Shown here in pieces: positions 32,019 to 41,006 of a stretch of 64,000 nt of DNA. The notes beneath the pieces are model-generated. The model worked only from the letters and a program-made list of their open reading frames with translations, was not told where the DNA came from and did no database searches. A program made the translations under genes and the position numbers. Source of the stretch: Chryseobacterium shigense (GTDB lineage: Bacteria > Bacteroidota > Bacteroidia > Flavobacteriales > Weeksellaceae). Position 1 is the first letter of the stretch. Each line of letters opens with the position of its first letter. The stretch is from NCBI RefSeq assembly GCF_014207845.1, contig NZ_JACHLC010000001.1, positions 1,116,001-1,180,000 of the forward strand, given 5' to 3'.

Positions 32019-33866
32019 TCAATCGGAGTATTCTTTTAAAAGCTGTCTGTAGCTCATCAGAATGGAAGATTTTGAAATAAATCCGGTAAAATTATTATTC
32101 TCATCAGTTACAGGAAGATGCCAAACCCCGGTATCATCAAAGATCTGAAGAATTTCCAAGGGTTTATTTTTCCGGTAAATTACTGCAGGCGGAGCTTTCA
32201 TAATTTGGGAAACCGTCATTGAATGGTCTGTTTCCGTATTAAAAAGATATGGACGGATATCATCCAAAGTTAGAATCCCTTTCAGTTTTCCGGCTTCGTC
32301 AGTTGCTGCGAAGATGTTTTTATTTCCGTTTTTCACCTGTTCAAACAACTCGGTAACTGAAGCATTTTCATTGATTGTTTCTGAATATTTATCTATAAAT
32401 TCTTCAGTTTTTAAAGCAAAAAGAAGATTTTTATCGTGCTTATTGGTCAATATTTTTCCTTCGTCAGCCAAAGATTTCAGTTCAGGGGAGATTGGAGAGA
32501 ACCATTTTGCAATAAGATAGGAAATGATGGATACAATCATCAGCGGAATAAAAAGATCATACCCGAAACTGGATTCGGCAATAAGGAATATAGCTGTAAG
32601 AGGGGCATAAAGAACACCACTCATTGCCCCGGCCATTCCTACGAGAACCAGATTGGTTACCGGAACTTCTGTAAAACCGATATGCTGGCAAACCAGTGCA
32701 AATAAATATCCCACCGTACCTCCGGCAAAAAGTGAAGGGGCAAAATTACCGCCATTCCCTCCGCTGAATATGGTAAAAGATGTTGCAAAAGCCTTTAAAA
32801 GACATATGAGAACTAAAAATATGATAATCGTCCATTCCCCGATTTCAAAATACCGGAAAAAACTGTTTCTGATGATAGACTGGGTGCTTCCGTTAGTAAA
32901 AGCCTTTACCGTATCATATCCTTCTCCGAACAACGGAGGAAAAAGAACGCACAACAATGACAGAACCAAACCGCCAAACATGGCTTTCCGCATCCTCGAA
33001 AGTTTTAATCCTTTGATAAAGTGTTCCACTTTTTGGGAAATGACTACAAAATAGCGCGCATACAGCCCGGTTACAATTCCCAGAATAAGATAATAGGGGA
33101 CATTCTTATAATTAAAAGGTTCTCTTGTATAGAACCTGAAAAGCACATCTTCCTGCAGCAATATTCTCGACAGAAGACTTCCGCAGACCGCTGCAACTAC
33201 CAAAGGAATGAAATCTGTAAAAACTACACCTGTCAAAAGAATCTCAAAGGCAAACATAATCCCGGCAATAGGCGCATTGAAGGCTGAAGCGATTCCTGCC
33301 GTAGCACCTGCCGCCAGAAGAAGGGTCCTTTCCTTATAACTCAGCCTGTAGGTCTGTGCATAATTGGAACCGATGGCAGCACCGGTAACTGCTATAGGGC
33401 TTTCCAGTCCTGCAGAGCCTCCCAACCCGACCGTTACGGCACTCTGAATGATCTGGGAATACATTTTTACGGAAGCCACGATGCTTGAATTCTGGGCAAT
33501 TTCATATAAAATGGCACCAATCCCTTTCCTGTCCTGCCCCTTAAACAGGGTAAGAACAATTGCCGTAGTAAGCACAATTCCCAGGAAAGGAAAAACAATA
33601 TAGAATAAGATCTGATACTCAAAATGAACCTTATGTGTAATAAAATTGTGAATGGTATGCACCAGAGTTTTCAGGACAACTCCGGCCAACCCTGCAGTAC
33701 AGCCAACAAGAATCCCGGAGAGTACCAGAAACTGGTTTCTGCTGAGCCTGTTATTCAGCCAGTGGAGGATAAGCTCATAACTTCGGGCTTTTTCCAGTCC
33801 ATATTCCTGAAAGTCTCTTTTAAATTTCAGAAAGCTTAAATACTTTTTTTTATTGTGAATTTTCAC
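32019..33866 (-). CDS. ClC-type chloride channel/antiporter with CBS domains
   Basis: The 615-residue membrane protein has the ClC selectivity motifs GLGGSAGLESPIAV (residues about 148-161; E155 is the likely gating glutamate), GIASAFNAPIAGIMFAFE (with E208 near the position of the proton glutamate) and GGNGGNFAPSLFAGG. About ten membrane helices are followed by two CBS domains (about residues 480-610) that usually bind adenine nucleotides. It moves chloride across the inner membrane, probably as a chloride/proton exchanger because both glutamates are present. The highly charged N-terminus precedes the first helix. Confidence 0.93.
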   Translation of the reverse strand: MKIHNKKKYLSFLKFKRDFQEYGLEKARSYELILHWLNNRLSRNQFLVLSGILVGCTAGLAGVVLKTLVHTIHNFITHKVHFEYQILFYIVFPFLGIVLTTAIVLTLFKGQDRKGIGAILYEIAQNSSIVASVKMYSQIIQSAVTVGLGGSAGLESPIAVTGAAIGSNYAQTYRLSYKERTLLLAAGATAGIASAFNAPIAGIMFAFEILLTGVVFTDFIPLVVAAVCGSLLSRILLQEDVLFRFYTREPFNYKNVPYYLILGIVTGLYARYFVVISQKVEHFIKGLKLSRMRKAMFGGLVLSLLCVLFPPLFGEGYDTVKAFTNGSTQSIIRNSFFRYFEIGEWTIIIFLVLICLLKAFATSFTIFSGGNGGNFAPSLFAGGTVGYLFALVCQHIGFTEVPVTNLVLVGMAGAMSGVLYAPLTAIFLIAESSFGYDLFIPLMIVSIISYLIAKWFSPISPELKSLADEGKILTNKHDKNLLFALKTEEFIDKYSETINENASVTELFEQVKNGNKNIFAATDEAGKLKGILTLDDIRPYLFNTETDHSMTVSQIMKAPPAVIYRKNKPLEILQIFDDTGVWHLPVTDENNNFTGFISKSSILMSYRQLLKEYSD

Positions 33867-34051
33867 CTGAGAACCAATTTAACACTGTAATGGCTCCTTA
33901 AATTTATGAAATATCTTTATAATAATTTTGTTTCCTTTATCAGGGTTAATCAAAAAAAGGTAATAACGCATTGAATTTAAGATATTTAAATCAATTGAAA
34001 ATAATTCATCATCGCGTATCAGCTTCGAAAAAAGAATGCTGTAAAAATATT

Positions 34052-35650
34052 CTAAGAGGCAGATTCCAAACTGTCTTTTTTAAGGCTGCTGATAAAATAG
34101 GAGGGGCTTACCCCGGTTTCTTTCTTGAAAATAACCGCAAAAACCTCCCTTGATGAAAACCCGCAGGCTTCAGCCAGGTAGCTGATCTTATATTCCCTGT
34201 AAATAGGGTCTTCATAAAGCTTATTGATAATATAACTGATGCGGAGACCGTTGATATAATTATTGTAATTATTCTCCCTGTATTGCTTGATGATTTCAGA
34301 AAGATACCTGGTATTGGTACTCAGATCATTGGCAAGGGAAGTAAGGCTCAGGTCCTTTTTGATGAATTTTTGTGATTTCTCAAACTTTTCAAGTTTAACG
34401 AGGATCATTTTAACTGTTTCATCGGTAATATTAATGCTTTTCTCAGAAGATATTTCCACCTGCATATCAGCCACAGGAGTATGATTGGCTTTTTTAAGAT
34501 TATCAATAACAGCTTCGTAACTTTTATGAAGTTTTCTCTGATTTCTTTTCCAGAAAATTATCCCGCCTGCTATAATTAATATAATGAAAACAGAGACAAA
34601 TACCAGGATCTTCTGAATATTTCCGGAATGTGCTTTTCCCTGTTCATCCATCATTTTTTTTACCGGAGTATTAATGGTTTTCTTTTCTTGGTTTACAAGG
34701 CTGTCATTCAGTTTTGTATAAAGATTCATATACTTTTTTGAAGCTTCTTTTTCTCCAAGCTCTACGTAAGATTTGAAATTAACTTCATAAATATCTCTGC
34801 GGATATAGGGTATGCTGATTGATTTCTCCAGATGCTCAGCCATTTCTGCATAATGTACTGCCTGGCTGTATTTCTTTTGATCGTAGTACAGCCACGCATA
34901 TTCATTCAGAATAGTAACTTCCAGATTTTTGCGTACGCCATACTGCTCATTCTGGGATATTTTCAATGCTTTTCCAAAATAATCTTCTGCATCATTAATG
35001 CGCTTTGAGGCAACGCTTGTCATTCCCAGGTTCATGTAGGATAGGGCAAGAAGATGATATTTTTTAGACATATAATCTTTGCTACTGCCAATATGAAATG
35101 CACTTTCCAGACATTTTTTCTGGTAATATATAACAGAGTCCAAAGGTGCATTCACATGAGCCAAGTATAAGCCTATTCCTGTATAAGTTAACGCCTTCAG
35201 GTAGTTTTTCCTGTCTTCCGGCACTACTTTTTCAGATATTTTTAATGCTTTTCTAAATTCTATGATGCTTTCGTTATTGAAGCCCAATTCTGTGTAGGAT
35301 GAAGCCCTCAGCCTGTAAATATTAGCCAGTTTTGCATCTTCTTTTGCATCCAAAGCAAGTTTTTCGGCTTCTGTACTTAAATCAATTACTTTTTTATGAT
35401 TCCCGGTGTCAAAATACCTGGCCATAAGCATAGAGCTGCTTTCCAGAATGCCTTTTTGATAATTGGCCTTTTTAGAAGCACGGTAGAGCTTTTCAGAAAG
35501 TTCTATTGATTTTGCCGGATTGCCCTTGGACAGTTCTTCGGCGCGGATAATTTCAGAGTCAATTTGTGAATTTGTAAGAGATCCGGAATTCAGCTGGGCA
35601 TGAAAAAGTCCGAAAATCATACAGAACAGAAGTAAAACGGTATTTTTCAT
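34052..35650 (-). CDS. TPR-containing membrane AraC-family regulator
   Basis: The 532-residue protein has an N-terminal signal sequence (MKNTVLLLFCMIFGLFHAQ), a periplasmic TPR solenoid over about residues 30-340 (for example ESSIIEFRKALKISEK and RINDAEDYFGKALKISQ type helices), one membrane helix at about 352-372 (LVFVSVFIILIIAGGIIFW) and a cytoplasmic AraC-type DNA-binding domain (about 425-525) with SYLAEACGFSSREVFAVIFKK. This one-protein sensor-regulator design is common in Chryseobacterium, where a periplasmic signal is thought to reach the HTH directly. Target genes are unknown; the promoterless gap to the HTH genes downstream offers no hint. Confidence 0.92.
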   Translation of the reverse strand: MKNTVLLLFCMIFGLFHAQLNSGSLTNSQIDSEIIRAEELSKGNPAKSIELSEKLYRASKKANYQKGILESSSMLMARYFDTGNHKKVIDLSTEAEKLALDAKEDAKLANIYRLRASSYTELGFNNESIIEFRKALKISEKVVPEDRKNYLKALTYTGIGLYLAHVNAPLDSVIYYQKKCLESAFHIGSSKDYMSKKYHLLALSYMNLGMTSVASKRINDAEDYFGKALKISQNEQYGVRKNLEVTILNEYAWLYYDQKKYSQAVHYAEMAEHLEKSISIPYIRRDIYEVNFKSYVELGEKEASKKYMNLYTKLNDSLVNQEKKTINTPVKKMMDEQGKAHSGNIQKILVFVSVFIILIIAGGIIFWKRNQRKLHKSYEAVIDNLKKANHTPVADMQVEISSEKSINITDETVKMILVKLEKFEKSQKFIKKDLSLTSLANDLSTNTRYLSEIIKQYRENNYNNYINGLRISYIINKLYEDPIYREYKISYLAEACGFSSREVFAVIFKKETGVSPSYFISSLKKDSLESAS

Positions 35651-36321
35651 TTTGTGTGTTTTTGAAAAAGCAAATTAAGTACAATATTAACAATTATAAC
35701 TCAATAATAGCGTTAGTTTTTCAGAATTTATGTTATTAATTAAATTTATCAATAAACTGATCTTAAATAATTTAACTTAAAATTATTGTCTTAAATCCGG
35801 ATTTTTTCAATCAAATAAAAATAGCCCCAAAATAGAAGTTTATTTTTCAGAAATCATTTTATACTGAATTTTTCCCTGTCTGATCAGGAGTCTAAATCTG
35901 TGCATATTTTAAAAGAGCAGATGGTTCATCTACAGCTATAAAACGCATCGATACTGAAGGAAAAATTGTTGGCCATTATCAGTCATCATCCTTCCGGCAC
36001 TCTGCAAAACTGATTATTTAACCTGACGGATATGGAGGTTTTACCCGACAAGATGGTATATAGTGAAATATTCAGAATTTACAACACCATACATTTTTAT
36101 ATCGCAGGATAAACCTTTAATCTTGTTGTCAGAATCTCACATAATGTTTACATGGAAAAACAAAATCAGGCTTAAAATTCTAAAGCACAAGTATGAAAAG
36201 CAATAAACCTGTCAGAATTTCTAATCCCCTCAATTAGGAATTTTGTCCTATTGCTTTTCCTTTGTTCATCACTATTCAATTTCAAAATAAACATTTAGAA
36301 ACACAAACAATTAAAAAGATT
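35651..36321. other. Gene-free stretch with possible radC remnant
   Basis: This 0.67-kb stretch has no intact gene. The only coding-like trace is the RadC/JAB-like fragment at about 35941-36035. 36060-36240 is AT-rich with no clear signals. Confidence 0.4.
35941..36035 (+). pseudogene. Possible radC/JAB-domain remnant
   Basis: In one plus-strand frame the sequence reads NASILKEKLLAIISHHPSG and TLQN, then TGA, then LFNLTD. This recalls the RadC core A-H-N-H-P-S-G-T/N-L followed by the S-x-x-D-x-x-L-T region. The first metal His is replaced and stop codons flank it, so it is at most a decayed fragment. The match is short and the call is uncertain. Confidence 0.3.
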
Positions 36322-36756
36322 ATGGACCTAAAAAACCTTAACATTGGATCAATGATAAAAGAAAAGGTTGCTAAAAGCGGTATAGAAATGTCCCGCATAT
36401 GTAAATTTTTAAACTGCAAAGAAGAAGATGTCATGAAAATGTATAATTCTTCGGCCTTTGATACAGATGTATTGCTGCGCTGGTCCAAGCTTCTGCAATA
36501 TGATTTTTTCAGGCTTTACTCCCAGCACCTTATTTTATATTCTCCGCAGTCTTCCATGAATTATGTTCAGAAGAAAAGCATACAGGATTCCTTGCCGGCC
36601 TTCCGCAAAAGCCTTTATACTAAAGAAATCATAGAATTTGTTCTGGATAAGATCAGAAAAGGGGAGATGACGAAATCAACTGTAATTTCCGAATATAAAA
36701 TTCCCAAAAGCACCCTCTACAAATGGCTGCATAAATATAATCTGATAGAACAATAG
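36322..36756 (+). CDS. Helix-turn-helix protein, transposase-like
   Basis: The start at 36322 (MDLKNLNIGSMIKEKV) is preferred over one 20 codons upstream, which reads through low-complexity AT-rich sequence. The 144-residue protein has two HTH parts: an N-terminal helix set (MSRICKFLNCKEEDVMKMY) and a C-terminal one (TKSTVISEYKIPKSTLYKWLHKYN) like the N-terminal domain of IS3-type transposase subunits. No catalytic DDE domain follows. Such stand-alone genes are frequent in Chryseobacterium and occur with the following small gene. DNA binding is likely; transposition activity is doubtful. Confidence 0.8.
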   Translation: MDLKNLNIGSMIKEKVAKSGIEMSRICKFLNCKEEDVMKMYNSSAFDTDVLLRWSKLLQYDFFRLYSQHLILYSPQSSMNYVQKKSIQDSLPAFRKSLYTKEIIEFVLDKIRKGEMTKSTVISEYKIPKSTLYKWLHKYNLIEQ

Positions 36757-36764
36757 AACACACA

Positions 36765-37085
36765 ATGGAAAGTATCCCTGATTATAAAAGAATCTATACA
36801 GATCTTATCAACGAAAGACATCCTGATAAAATAGAGGCATTTAAAGCCATATTTTCCAAGGAGAATTTCTCTGTATTGGATGTCATTACATGCAGTAACC
36901 TTCTTACAGACAATACGGACAAAAGCACCTTTACTTTTAACCAGAAACACCGTTGTTTTGACCAGCAGTCTATCCTTGAAATACTGAATTTCCAAAAGAA
37001 ATACGGATATAATAATGCACAGCTGGCCCGGCATTTTAAACTAAGCAGAAATACAATTACAAAATGGAAAAAGAAGTTTATCTAG
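36765..37085 (+). CDS. Small helix-turn-helix protein paired with the previous gene
   Basis: The 106-residue protein ends in a helix-turn-helix, EILNFQKKYGYNNAQLARHFKLSRNTITKWKKKF in outline (QLARHFKLSRNTITKW is the recognition part), close to Fis/transposase HTH folds. The N-terminal 60 residues show no known domain. It starts 8 bases after the preceding HTH gene, so both are made together. They lie immediately upstream of the C1q-like gene cluster, but 260 bases separate them, so a regulatory link is only possible. Confidence 0.78.
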   Translation: MESIPDYKRIYTDLINERHPDKIEAFKAIFSKENFSVLDVITCSNLLTDNTDKSTFTFNQKHRCFDQQSILEILNFQKKYGYNNAQLARHFKLSRNTITKWKKKFI

Positions 37086-37345
37086 CGCTTGGGATAAAAG
37101 TAAAGTAAAACAGACGCAAAAGAGTATAAATAATTATTTATCACTATATTACATAAATTAATTAATGTACTTTTTTCCGAAAACATTACAAACAATATTT
37201 CCCATTTTGAAAGAGTTTGTCAATCTTTGTAACCAACAGAGAATGTGAATTTTCAGTTTCATAAAAATTTAAAATGACTGTAAAAAGCATTTTAACCTTA
37301 AAAGTTCCATCAAAATAAAACCCCGACATTTAAAAACACAATTCA

Positions 37346-38173
37346 ATGAAAAAAAAATTGCTATTCTTAGCACTTGTATCTTCATCGTTCATTAGCGCAC
37401 AGATAGGAATTAATACCAGCAAGCCGCTGGGAACCCTACATATAGACGGTGCTAAAGATAATGCAGCTTCAGCCACTCCCGAACAAATCAGTAATGACCT
37501 CATTATTACCAATACAGGTTTCATAGGGGCAGGAGTTTCAAATCCAACCGTAAAACTTGATATGCGGTCAGCCGGATTACAAAATGCTGTAGGATTAGGC
37601 TCCACCAATATGACAGCCAGTGCAGCAGGAGCAGGTGCCGTGAGATATGAACCTACTCAAGCCAAATTTCAGGTATCTGACGGATCTGTCTGGGAAGCGG
37701 CAATTATTCTTCCCACAAAAGCGGTAGTGGTGGCAAGACTAACCAGTCCTGTCTCTATAGGCTACAATTCTGATGTAAATATTACAGGATGGGACGAAGT
37801 CAGAGATTTATCCAATAGTTTTGACCCTACAACAGGGATTTTTACAGCACCCAGGGCAGGTGTTTATACGTTTTTGATGACGTATAACTTTGTTTCCGGT
37901 TCGGTAGCCAACTCTTCTGAAGTCACCAGCCAGTTTTACAGTCCAAGCGCAGGATCCATCCTTGCCCGTTCTTATAAAACATTTGCAAGGGCCAATGAGG
38001 ATGCCCAGGTAGGAGGATCAGCTGCTATTACGGTTAATTTAAGTGCCGATCAGACTGTCCGTCCGCAGCTTAACCAAAACATTACAGGATCCGGACCAAG
38101 AGCTTTAAGGGCAAATGCAGACTGGACTCATTCGGATGCCGGCTTTAATAACCTGACTATTATCGAAAATTAA
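37346..38173 (+). CDS. Secreted C1q-like domain protein 1
   Basis: The 275-residue protein has a signal peptide (MKKKLLFLALVSSSFISA), a short N-terminal head (QIGINTSKPLGTLHIDGAKD) of the kind seen in many Chryseobacterium surface proteins, and a C-terminal beta-jelly-roll resembling the C1q/TNF fold: FDPTTGIFTAPRAGVYTFLMTYNF carries the F-x-x-x-T-G-x-F-x-A-P-x-x-G-x-Y-x-F signature. It is the first of three tandem paralogs separated by 10 bases. Likely it trimerises outside the cell; the ligand is unknown. Confidence 0.85.
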   Translation: MKKKLLFLALVSSSFISAQIGINTSKPLGTLHIDGAKDNAASATPEQISNDLIITNTGFIGAGVSNPTVKLDMRSAGLQNAVGLGSTNMTASAAGAGAVRYEPTQAKFQVSDGSVWEAAIILPTKAVVVARLTSPVSIGYNSDVNITGWDEVRDLSNSFDPTTGIFTAPRAGVYTFLMTYNFVSGSVANSSEVTSQFYSPSAGSILARSYKTFARANEDAQVGGSAAITVNLSADQTVRPQLNQNITGSGPRALRANADWTHSDAGFNNLTIIEN

Positions 38174-38183
38174 AAACACAAAA

Positions 38184-39008
38184 ATGAAAATGAAAAACTT
38201 ATATAAACTACTGGTCTTTTTCCTGTCGTTCTCTGTACAGGCTCAAACAGGTGTGTTCACCAAAGATCCTATGCAGCCCTTTCACATAGATGGTGCAAAG
38301 GATAACACCAGTATACCTCCTTCTGCATCTCAGATCATAAATGATGTAGTAGTTACTTCCGACGGGAAACTGGGAGTAGGGATTTTAAATCCTAAAACAA
38401 AAGTAGATGTACGTTCGGGTGATCCCAAAAGTATTATCGGATTAGGCACAAGCACCCAAACGGCTGCTGAAGCCGGCGGTGGCGCAATTCGTTACGGCTC
38501 CGGAAATATTATCCAGTATTCCGATGGTGCAGCATGGCATAACCTTCCCATGACCCTGCCTCCGAAAGCATTGGTATTAGCTAATAAAAGTTCTGCGCTT
38601 ACTCTTAATAACAACGCTACAACTCTGGTAAACGGATGGAATGTAGTAACAGATTCCCAGTCTAATTTCAACGGCACTACTTTCACTGCGCCCAGAAACG
38701 GGTTTTATATTGTTTCTTTCAACATCACTTTAGCAGATAGCAATATTGCGCAGAATTCAAGAATAGAAACAATTATTGAAAGTAATAATGCGACCAATAA
38801 TATTCAGACCTACAGAAGCGTAAACTCGTATCCGGCCTGGGATGTTTCTACTGTCGGTAATATAGTGGGAGGTAACTGTACGGCTATTTTCAATTTATCC
38901 GCAGGCAATACCATCCAATTTAAGGTATATCATAATTTTGGAAGCAACAGAGGTATAAATACGGCAAACAGCGGAACCAATAACAGTATCAGTATTTACG
39001 AATTATAA
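38184..39008 (+). CDS. Secreted C1q-like domain protein 2
   Basis: The 274-residue paralog has a signal peptide ending near VQAQTG and the same head (PMQPFHIDGAKDN) and middle segment (VDVRSGDPKSIIGLGTSTQTAAEAGGG) as its neighbours. The jelly-roll signature is FNGTTFTAPRNGFYIVSFNITLAD. An alternative start lies two codons downstream. It sits 10 bases after paralog 1 and 10 bases before paralog 3, so the three are co-transcribed. Confidence 0.85.
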   Translation: MKMKNLYKLLVFFLSFSVQAQTGVFTKDPMQPFHIDGAKDNTSIPPSASQIINDVVVTSDGKLGVGILNPKTKVDVRSGDPKSIIGLGTSTQTAAEAGGGAIRYGSGNIIQYSDGAAWHNLPMTLPPKALVLANKSSALTLNNNATTLVNGWNVVTDSQSNFNGTTFTAPRNGFYIVSFNITLADSNIAQNSRIETIIESNNATNNIQTYRSVNSYPAWDVSTVGNIVGGNCTAIFNLSAGNTIQFKVYHNFGSNRGINTANSGTNNSISIYEL

Positions 39009-39018
39009 AACAGCAAAG

Positions 39019-39915
39019 ATGAAATTAAATAAAAAAAACATACTATTACTGGGCTCCGGAATTCTTTCGAATTTACTGTCAGCCCAAATGGGCATTGGCC
39101 TAAATAATCCCAGTTCTGCGAATGCTGTTGAAATCAATACCACAGAAAAAGTCATCATTGATAAAACCGGAAAAATAGGAGCAGGAGTAGCCACCCCAAA
39201 AATGGCTATTGACCTTAGAAACGGCGCCAACGGCTCTATGGCAATAGGAATGACGAACCAGACTGCTGCTGAAGCCGGAGCTGGTGCTATGCGTTACAAT
39301 CCCAACCCTGCTATCGGAGTACAGGGCTATATAGAATATTCTGACGGAACGGTATGGGTTCCTATTTTACCTTACGGAAAGCCAAGAATTGTAGTTATGG
39401 CTGAAAAAACAGATAACAATTCCACCGTTTTTGAACCCGGCTTATGGCCTGTAGGGAATTATACGGACGGAATTCCCGGAAGATCTTCTTCTTACCTTAC
39501 TTCATGGACGGAAAAGCTGGATTCGGATTCCGGGCAGCCGAGAACTAATTTCGATCCTTCTACTGGCGAATTTATCGCTCCAAGATCAGGGGTATACTTT
39601 GCTACTTTTACTTTTGCCCTTGCACCAAGCCAGGTTAATACCAGTTTTGGGCAGAACCAGACGGAAGCGATCTGGGAAGTGAGAAACTCTGCCAATTCGG
39701 TTATACAAAGGATAAAAACCAATAATGGTTATCCTCAGGATACAGGAAACTCACCCAATGCTGTGATAGTGGGATCTGCCTGTACTGCAAGTTTATATCT
39801 GAATGCAGGCGACAAGCTAAGACCTTTTGTATGGATTAATGTATCATGGGATCCTGATAAGCGTCCTCTTCTTAATACGGGAGGTTATAATGTTCTGACC
39901 GTTGTTGAACAATAG
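39019..39915 (+). CDS. Secreted C1q-like domain protein 3
   Basis: The 298-residue paralog has a signal region (NILLLGSGILSNLLSAQ), head segment MGIGLNNPSSANAVEI, repeat MTNQTAAEAGAGAMRYNPN, and a jelly-roll with FDPSTGEFIAPRSGVYFATFTFAL. It is about 25 residues longer than the other two because of an inserted loop after VAEKTDNNSTVF. A terminator follows (39961-39994), ending the three-gene unit. Confidence 0.85.
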   Translation: MKLNKKNILLLGSGILSNLLSAQMGIGLNNPSSANAVEINTTEKVIIDKTGKIGAGVATPKMAIDLRNGANGSMAIGMTNQTAAEAGAGAMRYNPNPAIGVQGYIEYSDGTVWVPILPYGKPRIVVMAEKTDNNSTVFEPGLWPVGNYTDGIPGRSSSYLTSWTEKLDSDSGQPRTNFDPSTGEFIAPRSGVYFATFTFALAPSQVNTSFGQNQTEAIWEVRNSANSVIQRIKTNNGYPQDTGNSPNAVIVGSACTASLYLNAGDKLRPFVWINVSWDPDKRPLLNTGGYNVLTVVEQ

Positions 39916-39960
39916 TCTTCATCTCTTATACTTAAAGATCATCATTTATCAGGAAATCAG

Positions 39961-39994
39961 AATAGCCTCTCATTCGGGAGGTTATTTATTTTTT
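39961..39994 (+). terminator. Terminator of C1q-like cluster
   Basis: AATAGCCTC (39961-39969) pairs with GAGGTTATT (39978-39986) with one G-T pair, followed by a T-rich run. Confidence 0.7.
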
Positions 39995-40155
39995 TATATT
40001 GAGTAATTGGCAATTAATAATTTCTCCAGGCTTCGGAAAAATTTGTGTGATTCATTTTTTATCTCTAGCTGATCATACAGATATTTGATGAAAATATGAT
40101 CCGCAAAGTATTCATCAAGAGGTTGCTGACAATTTCGGCATTTATATTTCTTTAT
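39994..40155 (-). CDS. Possible small CxxC protein without a normal start codon
   Basis: A 53-codon frame directly after the SDR stop reads KKYKCRNCQQPLDEYFADH and on to KFFRSLEKLLIANYSI before TAA. The composition is protein-like, with a YKCRNC zinc-ribbon-like start, but the frame has no ATG, GTG or TTG; an ATA codon stands where a start would be expected (40155-40153). It may be a small gene with a rare start, a decayed one, or a chance frame. Confidence 0.25.
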   Translation of the reverse strand: MKKYKCRNCQQPLDEYFADHIFIKYLYDQLEIKNESHKFFRSLEKLLIANYSI

Positions 40156-40157
40156 GA

Positions 40158-40961
40158 CTATACCACTTTTGCCTTACGGACAATTTTAGCCAGAAGATCG
40201 GGAAAGAACCTCTTAAGATAAGTTCCCATAACTTCCTGTCCGCCTATGGAAGCCTGATTTTTCTTTTTCCGGATTGCGGAAAGCATTTTTCCAGCAAAAA
40301 TATCAGCCGGCATTCCCTTCATGGTGGCATCATCCATAGTTCCCTGTAGAGAACCGCTGCCGGTTACTGCATTAATGGAAATATTGGTCTGTACAAATCC
40401 GGGGCAAATAATGGTTACTATAATATTTTTTGTATACAATTCAGCACGCAGAGAATCAAAAAAACCGTGGAGTGCATGTTTGGCGGCTGCATAACTGCTT
40501 CTCATCGGAGCTCCGAAAATCCCCATCATGCTGGAAACAACAGCAATATGTCCGCCACCGTTTCTGACCATATAGGGAAGAACAGATTTGGTGAGGGCTA
40601 CGGTTCCTATAAAATCAACTTCTATTAAACGTTTATCAACCTCTATATCTGTTTCCATAGCCAGAGAGCGCTGGGAAAGTCCGGCATTATTGATTAAAAT
40701 ATCAATTTTTCCAAATTTCTCTATGACTTGTGTTACGATATCCGGCATCTGTTTATAATTTTCCAGATCTAAAGGCAGTATCATAAAACGATTTGCATCA
40801 AGTCCGGCCTTTTGGGCAACGGTATTTAACTGATCTTTATTTCTTGACGAAAGAATAATTTTCGCATTGCTTTTTGCTGCCAGTTCATGAACCAAAGCTT
40901 CCCCGATTCCTGATGAAGCTCCCGTGATCCAAACCACTTTATTATTAAAATAATTTTTCAT
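40158..40961 (-). CDS. Short-chain dehydrogenase/reductase
   Basis: The 267-residue Rossmann-fold oxidoreductase has the cofactor motif TGASSGIG (residues 14-21), the NNAG motif (LINNAGLSQRS), the catalytic Ser in AVVSSMMG and YAAAK with Tyr/Lys. The overall type is close to DHRS7/YqjQ-like SDRs. The Arg in ILSSRNKDQL after beta-2 suggests NADP(H) preference. It is followed on the same strand, 45 bases upstream in genomic order, by the broken flavoprotein gene, with which it may form a unit. Confidence 0.92.
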   Translation of the reverse strand: MKNYFNNKVVWITGASSGIGEALVHELAAKSNAKIILSSRNKDQLNTVAQKAGLDANRFMILPLDLENYKQMPDIVTQVIEKFGKIDILINNAGLSQRSLAMETDIEVDKRLIEVDFIGTVALTKSVLPYMVRNGGGHIAVVSSMMGIFGAPMRSSYAAAKHALHGFFDSLRAELYTKNIIVTIICPGFVQTNISINAVTGSGSLQGTMDDATMKGMPADIFAGKMLSAIRKKKNQASIGGQEVMGTYLKRFFPDLLAKIVRKAKVV

Positions 40962-41006
40962 CCTTAATGTTTTTTTGTTAATTCTTAAAATTCATCATGA
41001 TCTTTT

